The translations under genes and the position numbers were made by a program. The notes under the pieces were generated by a model. That model worked only from the letters and a program-made list of their open reading frames with translations. It did no database searches and was not told where the DNA came from. This document shows, piece after piece, positions 8,577-15,568 of a stretch of DNA of 20,645 nucleotides (positions are counted from its first letter, which is position 1; each line of letters starts with the position of its first letter). Source of the DNA: JAPWJZ01 sp038247245 (lineage in GTDB: Bacteria; Pseudomonadota; Alphaproteobacteria; Micavibrionales; UBA2020); NCBI GenBank assembly GCA_038247245.1, contig JBBRVE010000054.1:1-20645 (forward strand), given 5' to 3'.

Positions 8577-9499
8577 TTTGCCCTCTTGCGGCGTTTGGTG
8601 TGACGCTCCAGAGCTTTTTGCGTTTCGATCTCGCGGGAATAAATGATGGTTTCATCTTCCTTCACCAGCATGGTGCCAAGGCCTTCGGATTCATAGATTT
8701 CGTTCAGCAGCGCGTTTTTGCGCAGGCCGTTGATAAGGTGAATACGGCGCACGCCGCTTTTAAGCGCATCGACGCAATTATCCAGCTTCACGCGCATGCC
8801 ATCCGTCACATGACCGGCCTTGATGAGCGCCTTGACTTCTTTCGGGGTCAGCAGCGGTTCGACCTTGCCATTCACCATCACGCCGTCTACATCGGACAGA
8901 AAAATCAGCTTATCTGCCTTGATTCCGGTTGCAAGCGCGGAGGCGACGGTATCGGCATTAATGTTGAGCGCCTGACCATCCGCCATCATGCCCATGCAGG
9001 AACAGGCGATAAAATTGGTGATTTTGAAATGACGCTGGATGGGTTCGGCTTCCACATCCTTGATATCGCCGACGAAGCCGAAATCGACGGGTTTCGCCGG
9101 GCGCTTTTCTACATCCATCCAATCGGCCGGCACCGCGCCAAGACAGATGCCGCGCAGGTTGTTACGCGCCATGCTGCCTGCGATATTCATCGACAGCATG
9201 CCGCCCACGACCTCCTGAATGACACCAAGCGTCGGCGCGTCGGTCACACGGCGGCCGCCGATTTTCTTGACTTCGATCTTGCGGCTTTTCAGGCGTTCAT
9301 CAACGGCGCGGCCATGGCCGTACACCAGCAATACCTTGATGCCGCGCAGTGTCAGGTCGCGAATGTTGGAAATCAGGTTATCGAGCGCCTTGCGGTCCTC
9401 GATGATCTTGCCGCCCGCCTTCACGATGAAGATGTTGTCCTTGAAGCGGCCTTCGTAAAAGGCCTCGATCAGGAAATTGGGAATGGATCTTTTTTTCAT
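8573..9499 (-). CDS. argB: Acetylglutamate kinase, divergent
   Basis: The 308-residue amino-acid-kinase-fold protein should phosphorylate N-acetylglutamate. Motifs: IVKAGGK (25-31, usually KYGG), YGHGRAVDERL (60-70, where E. coli has HGGGCVVDEL), RVTDAPT (84-90), NINADTVASALA (179-190), LSDVDGVM (201-208) and DGMRVKLDNCVDAL (233-246, usually GGMIPK). The fold and motif order fit ArgB, but several glycine-loop residues differ. About 25 residues precede the first strand, which in some kinases goes with arginine feedback inhibition. A roughly 27-residue lysine/arginine-rich tail follows the usual GT end. I start at ATG 9499, with ACAGGT 5 bases upstream. The longest frame would add 19 residues and overlap argC by 47 bases. 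Gap after argC: 10 bases; 4-base overlap with argD. A related kinase acting on another acylated amino acid is the alternative. Confidence 0.87.
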   Translation of the reverse strand: MKKRSIPNFLIEAFYEGRFKDNIFIVKAGGKIIEDRKALDNLISNIRDLTLRGIKVLLVYGHGRAVDERLKSRKIEVKKIGGRRVTDAPTLGVIQEVVGGMLSMNIAGSMARNNLRGICLGAVPADWMDVEKRPAKPVDFGFVGDIKDVEAEPIQRHFKITNFIACSCMGMMADGQALNINADTVASALATGIKADKLIFLSDVDGVMVNGKVEPLLTPKEVKALIKAGHVTDGMRVKLDNCVDALKSGVRRIHLINGLRKNALLNEIYESEGLGTMLVKEDETIIYSREIETQKALERHTKRRKRAK

Positions 9500-9509
9500 G
9501 ATTGACCTG

Positions 9510-10502
9510 TCAGGGATATAGGGGGGCAAGGTTGTAAAGGCCGGCGGTTTCGGCAAGGCCGAACATCAGGTTCATATTCTGCACGGCGCTGCCGCCAGCG
9601 CCTTTCACAAGGTTATCAATCGCACCCTGCGCCAGCACGCGTCCGCCGGTGCCGGTTTCAAAGCTCAGATCGGCGAAGTTGGAGCCGACGATATTCGCCA
9701 GTTCGACGTTTTTCTGGATGCGCACAAACGGGCTGTCCTTATAAATGCCCGCCGGATCGCCCGCCTCGCCTGTCAGCGTAATAAACGCCTGCGCGAAAAT
9801 GCCGCGCGTGAAAGGGCCGGAGGTGGGCACGAAATTGAGCCTTGCGGCATCAATGTCGCCTGCCCGGATAATTTCGGGGATATGGCGGTGTTTATTGACG
9901 TTATAGCTTTTCATGTTGTGGTTGCGCACGGGATGGTGCGTGCCATCAACAGGTGTTTTACCTGCGCCGCTGGAGCCTGTGACCGCGAAAATATCAGCCT
10001 GCGCAATTTTGCCCTTGAACGGGTGCAGTAGCAGCTGGCTGACAAGCGCGAAGCAGCCGGGATTGGCGACGCTTTGCGCCTTGGCGATTTTGTCGCGGCC
10101 GACCGTTTCGGGCAGGCCGTAGACGAATTCTTTTAAAAGATCGGGGTATTTGTGTTCCTCGTAATAGGCGGCATATGTCGAAGCATCATCAAGGCGGAAA
10201 TCGGCCGACAGGTCGATGATTTTAACACGGCCATGCAGCTCGGCGGCCACTTCCTGCGCGGTTTTGTGCGGCAGGGCAAGGAAAACGACATCGCTGCCCT
10301 TGGCTACATCGGCGGGCGCGGTATCAGTAATTTCAAGCGGCAGATGCGCGAGGTGTGGATATACATTGCCTATTTTTTCGCGCGGATGCTGGCGCGAAGT
10401 CAGATACGTGATTTCAACATCGGGATGCAGCAGTAGCAGGCGCAACAGGTCGATGCCCGTATAGCCCGTCACGCCGATGATGGATGCGCGGATCTTTGCC
10501 AT
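9510..10502 (-). CDS. argC: N-acetyl-gamma-glutamyl-phosphate reductase
   Basis: The 330-residue NADPH-dependent enzyme reduces N-acetylglutamyl phosphate to the semialdehyde. Visible: the Rossmann motif GVTGYTGIDLL near the N-terminus; DLSADFRL; the catalytic cysteine in ANPGCF (Cys150); VTGSSGAGKTP; and the catalytic histidine region NKHRHIPE (His205/His207). The TGSSGAGKT string resembles a P-loop but belongs to the ArgC fold. I prefer ATG 10502, 2 bases after the stop of the upstream gene. A GTG at 10517 would add five residues and overlap that gene by 13 bases; it cannot be excluded because only a weak GGTGGG precedes the ATG. The gene lies between the P-loop NTPase gene and argB. Confidence 0.95.
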   Translation of the reverse strand: MAKIRASIIGVTGYTGIDLLRLLLLHPDVEITYLTSRQHPREKIGNVYPHLAHLPLEITDTAPADVAKGSDVVFLALPHKTAQEVAAELHGRVKIIDLSADFRLDDASTYAAYYEEHKYPDLLKEFVYGLPETVGRDKIAKAQSVANPGCFALVSQLLLHPFKGKIAQADIFAVTGSSGAGKTPVDGTHHPVRNHNMKSYNVNKHRHIPEIIRAGDIDAARLNFVPTSGPFTRGIFAQAFITLTGEAGDPAGIYKDSPFVRIQKNVELANIVGSNFADLSFETGTGGRVLAQGAIDNLVKGAGGSAVQNMNLMFGLAETAGLYNLAPLYP

Positions 10503-10504
10503 CG

Positions 10505-11539
10505 TCAGATCGCCCACCGTTCGATCACAAGGTCGAGCCAGTCATTGCTGGGCGTGAAGGCGTTATAGGTAAGTACGTCGAGGTGCTCACGGATGATCGC
10601 TTTGCCGACTTCGTTGTCGGTGATCGGACCACTGATGATATCGACAGGAACGCCCATTTTTCCGCAATCCTCGACCAGCTTGATCGCACCGGCAGGATCG
10701 CGCGCGCAGGCGAAGTGCAGGCGGACGTTACGCTGGATTTCAGGATCCATCAGCAACGGCAGCACGCCATATTTGCCGATCACGCCGTCGCCCATTTCAA
10801 CAACGATGGCGTCTGGCTTGTCCTTGCTGAGGTAATTCAGCGCGCCCTTGCCCATTTTTACGATCGTATCAGCGGCGACATTGGCGGTGGAAGAAATGCC
10901 TGCATCAACGAAGGAAACGGATTTATAAACGCCGTAATCCTCCATCTTATAAAGGTCCCGCATCGCGCCAACGCCGGTCAATTTCGCGCCAGCCAGGCGC
11001 ATACCGATACGTGTCAGAGTTTTAATGACCTGCGCGGCAACAGTGGTTTTACCGCTATCCATGCTGCCTGCGGTGATCAGGATGATTGGAATATTGCTGC
11101 GCAGCTTGCTGGCAGGCTTGAAAAGCGCGGCTTGTTCGATGTTCAACAGCTTGCCGTTTCGCGCAACACCGCCAAGGACGCGGATACGCAAGGGTTCGCC
11201 CACTTCCTTGACGTTGGAGCTGGTGCAGATGCCCGCGATGCCGCCAAAATTGAGCAGATTGATGACGTCATCTGTTTTCAATGTACGCGGCAGATGGCCG
11301 ACGAAGCCCTTCAACGCCATGCGTTCACCGAGCGCAACCGCGATGATGTCGTCTTTTTTCAGTTTCGACATGCGTCCGGTGGGAAGCTCGATCTCGTCAT
11401 AGGTAGTTTTGTCGTGCAGCACTTGCGCCGCCAGAACCGTACCCTGCTTGGTGCTCAGGTCATCCGTCAGGTCTTCATAATAGTCCAGCTTCAGGTTTTT
11501 GGTGACGGAGCTGATTTTATCGAATTCGACTCTTCTCAT
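10505..11539 (-). CDS. P-loop NTPase resembling DUF1611 (COG3367), embedded in the arginine operon; function unknown
   Basis: The 344-residue protein has two parts. Residues 1-140 are strand-rich, with LKKDDIIAVALGERMALKGFVG (60-81) as the best-defined block. From about 148 an NTPase domain begins: IILITAGSMDSGKTTVAAQ (152-170) is a Walker A loop (GSMDSGKT, 158-165), KLTGVGAMRD (186-195) follows, and DAIVVEMGDG (243-252) resembles a Walker B strand. This architecture recalls DUF1611/COG3367 and, more distantly, MobB/dethiobiotin-synthetase-like GTPases or ATPases. I do not recognise a proven function. One DUF1611 member, DgcN, is known as a D-glutamate N-acetyltransferase, so a role in N-acetylglutamate supply is conceivable but unproven. 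Its ATG overlaps the argH stop as ATGA (11536-11539) with GGAG about 6 bases upstream, and argC begins 2 bases after its stop. Such spacing implies co-expression with the arginine enzymes. Confidence 0.8.
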   Translation of the reverse strand: MRRVEFDKISSVTKNLKLDYYEDLTDDLSTKQGTVLAAQVLHDKTTYDEIELPTGRMSKLKKDDIIAVALGERMALKGFVGHLPRTLKTDDVINLLNFGGIAGICTSSNVKEVGEPLRIRVLGGVARNGKLLNIEQAALFKPASKLRSNIPIILITAGSMDSGKTTVAAQVIKTLTRIGMRLAGAKLTGVGAMRDLYKMEDYGVYKSVSFVDAGISSTANVAADTIVKMGKGALNYLSKDKPDAIVVEMGDGVIGKYGVLPLLMDPEIQRNVRLHFACARDPAGAIKLVEDCGKMGVPVDIISGPITDNEVGKAIIREHLDVLTYNAFTPSNDWLDLVIERWAI

Positions 11540-12849
11540 TTCTGCTCCGAAATTCTGATGAAGTTAAAGATATCCTGCGTGATGCGCGGTTCGGTGGTTT
11601 GCATATCGGCGAGTGACAGCTCATCGAGCCGCTGGCCTTTTTTCTCTGCCATTGCCACGATGTGGCCGGTGATGTGATGCGCCTGACGGAACGGCACATC
11701 GAGATTTTTGACCAGCCAGTCGGCAAGATAGGTCGCGGTAGAATATCCGCTGCCCGCATCGGCCAGCATCTTTTCCTTGTTCACGTTCATATCGCCGATC
11801 ATGCCCGCCGATGCGCGCAGGCAGAGGATCAGCGCGTCATACGCCTCGAACACGCCGGCTTTGTCTTCCTGCATGTCCTTGTTGTAGGTCAGCGGCAACG
11901 CCTTCATAACCATCAGAAGCTGCACAAGGTTCCCGGCTATACGCCCGGATTTTGCGCGTACGAGTTCTGCAGCATCGGGATTTTTCTTTTGCGGCATGAT
12001 CGAACTGCCGGTCGTGAATTTATCGCCGAGGCGGATGAAATTGAATTGCGTGGTTGACCAGATAATCAGTTCTTCGGCCAAGCGCGATAAATGGATGCTG
12101 CAAATGCTGGCTGCTGACAGGAATTCCAGCAGAAAATCCCGCGCCGATACCGCATCCATCGTATTACGCACCGGCTGGCGGAAACCAAGCGTCTTTGCCG
12201 TCATATTCCGGTCGATATCATGGCGCGTACCCGCAAGGGCGCAAGCCCCCAGCGGGCTTTCGTTCATCCGTTCAAGACAGTCGGCAAAACGCGATTTATC
12301 GCGCGCCATCATGTCGCTATAGGCCTGCAGATGCAGGCCAAGTGTCACAGGCTGCGCGATTTGCAAATGCGTAAAGCCGGGCATGACTGTTTTTTCATGC
12401 GCCTTTGACTGCGCATCCAAAACCGCCTGAAACGCGCCGATTTCGGTGATGACCGATGCAATCGCTTCCTTGACCCACAAGCGCATATCCGTTGCGACCT
12501 GATCGTTGCGGGAACGCGCGGTATGCAGCTTACCCGCCACATCGCCGATCATATCCTTGAGGCGGGATTCGATATTCATGTGGATGTCTTCAAGCGCAGT
12601 GCTGAACACGAACTGGCCGCTTTCGATTTCGGCCTGTATCGCGCGCAGACCGTCCTGAATTTTCTTGCCTTCGTCGGGTTTCAGGATTTTTTGCGCGACC
12701 AGCATTTCGGAATGCGCGATCGAGCCCTGTATGTCCTGCCTGTATAGGCGTTTATCGACATCGATGGAGGCGTTGATCTGCACCATCACATCGCTGGGCG
12801 CTTCACCGAAGCGTCCGCCCCACATCTGGTTAGGTTTGTTGGCGGTCAT
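11536..12849 (-). CDS. argH: Argininosuccinate lyase
   Basis: The 437-residue enzyme of the fumarase/aspartase superfamily splits argininosuccinate into arginine and fumarate, the last step of the pathway. Visible: MWGGRF near the N-terminus; HTARSRNDQVATDMRLW; the histidine-bearing TVMPGFTHLQIAQP; and the signature TGSSIMPQKKNPD, with the catalytic serine at 282/283. GTRHDIDR stands where many family members have GTSFPIDR or GTTFPIDR, a small variation outside the signature. Length is slightly below the usual 455-465. The start overlaps the argG stop as ATGA (12846-12849), and the stop overlaps the next gene in the same way. Pairing with argG is common; following them with the argCBDF block is less so. 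Confidence 0.95.
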   Translation of the reverse strand: MTANKPNQMWGGRFGEAPSDVMVQINASIDVDKRLYRQDIQGSIAHSEMLVAQKILKPDEGKKIQDGLRAIQAEIESGQFVFSTALEDIHMNIESRLKDMIGDVAGKLHTARSRNDQVATDMRLWVKEAIASVITEIGAFQAVLDAQSKAHEKTVMPGFTHLQIAQPVTLGLHLQAYSDMMARDKSRFADCLERMNESPLGACALAGTRHDIDRNMTAKTLGFRQPVRNTMDAVSARDFLLEFLSAASICSIHLSRLAEELIIWSTTQFNFIRLGDKFTTGSSIMPQKKNPDAAELVRAKSGRIAGNLVQLLMVMKALPLTYNKDMQEDKAGVFEAYDALILCLRASAGMIGDMNVNKEKMLADAGSGYSTATYLADWLVKNLDVPFRQAHHITGHIVAMAEKKGQRLDELSLADMQTTEPRITQDIFNFIRISEQK

Positions 12850-14081
12850 GCCTTTTTCGCGCCTTTTTTGAGGCGGAAGTCGGCTTCGAGGCGCATGGCG
12901 TTGATCTTGATGAAGCCTTCGGAATGCTGCTGGTTAAAGCCGCCCTCCTCGTCCATCGACGACAGGTTCATGTTGTAAAGGCTCTTGCCGCTGCTGCGGG
13001 CGGCGGCATAGGCGGCGCCTTTCAGCAGTTTCAGGGTGACCGTGCCTTCCACGTTTTCCTGACTCTTGCGGATCGAATTCATCAGGAAATCCATTTCGGG
13101 GGAGAACCAGAAGCCGTTGTAGATCAGCTCGGCGACCTTCAGCGACAGCGTGTCGCGGATTTTCATGACTTCGCGGTCCATCGTGATGCCTTCGAGGTCA
13201 CGGTGTGCGTTCAGCAGGATCGTGCCGCCCGGCGTTTCATACACGCCGCGCGATTTGATGCCGACAAAACGGTTTTCAACCATGTCGAGGCGACCGATGC
13301 CGTGTTTGCTGCCAAGCGCGTTCAGGTATTGGAACAGCGCGAGCGGTTCGGCTTTGGTCGTGCCGTCAGTCTTGTTTTCAACCTTCACCGGCATGCCATT
13401 TTTAAACGTCAATTCGATGATATCGGCCTTATCTGGTGCGGTTTCCAGCGAGGCGGTGCGCGAATAGACTTCTTCGGGGCAGATCGCGGCGGGATCTTCC
13501 AAAATCCCGGCCTCGTGCGAGATGTGCAGGAGATTTTCGTCTTCGGAATAGGATTTTTTCTTGGTAGCCGTCACGGGAATGCCATGCAAGTCGGCATAGG
13601 CCAGCATGTCGGAGCGGCCCTGAAACTTGTCGAGGAACGAACGCATCTTCCAGGGTGCCAGCACCTTGATGCCGGGGTTGAGGGCAAAATAGCCAAGCTC
13701 AAACCGCACCTGATCGTTGCCCTTGCCGGTTGCGCCGTGGCCGACGAAATCCGCGCCTTCTTTTTCGGCGATTTCGATCTGGCGCTTGGCGATCAGCGGA
13801 CGCGCGAGCGAGGTACCCAGCAGGTAGCGGCCTTCATATACGGCGTTGGCCGAAAATGCGGGATAGATGAAATCGGTGACGAATTCGGTTTTCAGGTCTT
13901 CGATATAGACCTTGGACGCGCCGACCTTCAGCGCCTTTTCCTTGGCGGCGTTGAAATCCTCCTGTTGGCCGACATCGGCCAGATAGGCGACGACTTCATA
14001 GCCCTGCTCCAGCATCCATTTCAAGATGACCGAAGTATCCAGGCCGCCCGAATAGGCCAAAACGACTTTCTTTTTGCTCAT
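12846..14081 (-). CDS. argG: Argininosuccinate synthase
   Basis: The 411-residue ATP-dependent ligase joins citrulline and aspartate to argininosuccinate in the cytoplasm. The PP-loop AYSGGLDTS sits at residues 9-17, and GHGATGKGNDQVRFE (about 114-128) is the family's substrate- and ATP-binding block. YEGRYLLGTSLARP and LNAHRDLEG are further family blocks. Length is normal. It is the first gene of the seven-gene arginine operon: 170 bases separate it from the upstream DUF2336 gene, and AAGGGTG precedes the ATG by several bases. Its stop overlaps argH by 4 bases, so synthase and lyase are translationally linked. Having the two last-step enzymes at the front of the operon, ahead of the early-step genes, is a notable order. 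Confidence 0.96.
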   Translation of the reverse strand: MSKKKVVLAYSGGLDTSVILKWMLEQGYEVVAYLADVGQQEDFNAAKEKALKVGASKVYIEDLKTEFVTDFIYPAFSANAVYEGRYLLGTSLARPLIAKRQIEIAEKEGADFVGHGATGKGNDQVRFELGYFALNPGIKVLAPWKMRSFLDKFQGRSDMLAYADLHGIPVTATKKKSYSEDENLLHISHEAGILEDPAAICPEEVYSRTASLETAPDKADIIELTFKNGMPVKVENKTDGTTKAEPLALFQYLNALGSKHGIGRLDMVENRFVGIKSRGVYETPGGTILLNAHRDLEGITMDREVMKIRDTLSLKVAELIYNGFWFSPEMDFLMNSIRKSQENVEGTVTLKLLKGAAYAAARSSGKSLYNMNLSSMDEEGGFNQQHSEGFIKINAMRLEADFRLKKGAKKA

Positions 14082-14251
14082 TGTGACACCCTTTTTTCCG
14101 AATCAACGGTCGCTGCCGTCAGGAGTAAAAAATATAGTGATACGGCTGCTAATTATAGTTGTTTTTCGGCCACGCCGTGTAGGGCGAAACAGCGTGAATT
14201 CGAGCGGGTTCTGCGGCTGCGTTTATTTATCATATTACGGGAATTTTTAGC
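14082..14251 (-). promoter_or_regulatory. Candidate promoter region of the arginine operon
   Basis: This 170-base spacer upstream of argG holds a perfect TATAAT on the minus strand at 14152-14157, about 70 bases before the start codon, and a second AT-rich -10-like TATATT at 14131-14136. No good -35 box is seen. A short palindrome CACG-C-CGTG (14171-14179) lies just upstream of the first -10 box. I see no ArgR-type box and no clear intrinsic terminator for the upstream gene. Confidence 0.4.
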
Positions 14252-15505
14252 CTATGGAAGACTGGCAGGAACGCCGAAAAACTCCAGCTGCCATTTGACT
14301 TCGTCATCGGTTAGCGGGTAATCCGTTCCCTGCTTGGCGTACATGATTTCCTTGGCGGGAACCTTGGCCAGATAGCGCTGCACATCCACCGCCATGCGCA
14401 CCGGGAGGTTGGCCTTGCGGCAGAACGCGATGACGGGTTTTGGTTTGTGCGTCTCGATCATACGGCGCAGGACCTGCGGATGAATGGCGGAAAGATACGC
14501 AATCGCCAGCGTTGCGAATTCGGCATCATGCCACATCATGGCGTCCTGAATAGTATCCGGTGTCAGGCGTTTTTCGCGGGCGAAGCGCTCCACACGAGCG
14601 GCAGCTGCCTCGGTCGGGCTTTCGCTGCCAAAGGCAACACGGCGCTTCACGATATCGGCGATCGCCTGTCTTGTCTCGGGGTCAAAATCGCTGCGCTTTT
14701 CCAGCACTTCAAGGATTGTTTTATCGACAAAACCGGCCAGGCGATGCGCCAGTTCAACAGACAATTCACGGCGCAGGGCGATCGGGCGGTGCCATTCGGG
14801 GTATTCGCGCGCCTGCTCGATAATTTCGGACAGGCGTTCGGATCCGATCAGCGCGGCCGAGTTTTTCAGCAGCGTGCCAATGGCGGGCATATCGTTTGTG
14901 CCTATCAGGGCCGTAGAAAGTACTTCGTTGATATACTGGCGTTCGGCAATCGTATGGATGACCCAAGGTGCAGGGTGATTGGCAAGAATATCCAACAGGT
15001 CTTCATCCGCCAGCGCTACGCAAAAACGCAAAATCGGTTCAGATACTTCCCGCTCAACGTCTCGGGCAAGGCGGGCGACAAGTTCCGGTGGCGCCTTGGC
15101 GTAATCACGAAGCGCATCCGACAGAGCCTTGCGTACCTGTGTCACCTCGTCCTGCACCAGCGTACCGAGCGCCTGAACGGCAAATCCGTATAATTGCGCC
15201 TGCTCGGGCCCCGTCAGAGATGGCAGAAGCCCTGCCACACGCGAGGCGAGCGCAAGCCGTACTTGCGCGTTTTTATCTTTCGCAATGATGCTGGCAGCAT
15301 GGACGGGCGTCGATTTATTACCGGCGACAGCGCCCCGCACTTCGTCGCTCTGGTTGCTGGCAAGCAGATAAAGGATTTCGGGTAGCGTTTTTTCGCTGCG
15401 GGCGAGCTCGAGCAGGTGCTGCGGTTCGCCGCTGTCCAGCTTGCGCTTTTGCGCCTCGTAGCTGACCGGTTCGTCAGCAAAGATTTTCTTGAAGAAACTC
15501 AACAT
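14252..15505 (-). CDS. DUF2336 family protein (helical repeat, alphaproteobacterial)
   Basis: The 417-residue protein has no signal peptide and no membrane segment, so it is probably cytoplasmic. It is almost entirely helical. Residues 30-100 show HEAT-like repeats with the pattern LA-x-R (ILYLLASNQSDEVRGAVAGN, then VRLALASRVAGLLP). The central part carries the DUF2336 style: VARLARDVEREVSEPILRF, LLDILANH, IAERQYINEVLSTALI. DUF2336 is found chiefly in Alphaproteobacteria and its function is poorly known; some members occur near signalling genes. The ATG at 15505 is preceded by AAGGG about 8 bases away. The gene lies 63 bases after the TonB receptor on the same strand and 170 bases before argG, so it could be co-transcribed with the receptor. 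I cannot assign a role. Confidence 0.75.
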   Translation of the reverse strand: MLSFFKKIFADEPVSYEAQKRKLDSGEPQHLLELARSEKTLPEILYLLASNQSDEVRGAVAGNKSTPVHAASIIAKDKNAQVRLALASRVAGLLPSLTGPEQAQLYGFAVQALGTLVQDEVTQVRKALSDALRDYAKAPPELVARLARDVEREVSEPILRFCVALADEDLLDILANHPAPWVIHTIAERQYINEVLSTALIGTNDMPAIGTLLKNSAALIGSERLSEIIEQAREYPEWHRPIALRRELSVELAHRLAGFVDKTILEVLEKRSDFDPETRQAIADIVKRRVAFGSESPTEAAAARVERFAREKRLTPDTIQDAMMWHDAEFATLAIAYLSAIHPQVLRRMIETHKPKPVIAFCRKANLPVRMAVDVQRYLAKVPAKEIMYAKQGTDYPLTDDEVKWQLEFFGVPASLP

Positions 15506-15568
15506 TCACAAGCCCTTGATGTCTCTTGATATTACTAGCGAATGATTAATAAACCGTAACGGGCAAAA

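Noticed and set aside
8600..9505. Plus-strand open frame (301 codons) opposite argB
   Set aside because: Rich in His, Phe and Ala in the manner of antisense frames, with no domain and no ribosome binding site that I can support.
9500..9556. N-terminal extension of ArgB overlapping argC by 47 bases
   Set aside because: Proline-rich residues unlike the family; the ATG at 9499 gives a normal N-terminus and a 10-base gap.
9960..9990. P-loop-like TGSSGAGKT in ArgC
   Set aside because: This is a conserved part of the ArgC substrate domain, not an ATP-binding site.
10484..11677. Plus-strand open frame (397 codons) opposite the P-loop NTPase gene
   Set aside because: Antisense shadow: no family motif, and it spans the junctions of three overlapping real genes.
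12924..14321. Long plus-strand open frame (465 codons) opposite argG
   Set aside because: It lies antisense to a clear argininosuccinate synthase, shows no recognisable domain, and its composition mirrors the codon pattern of the real gene.
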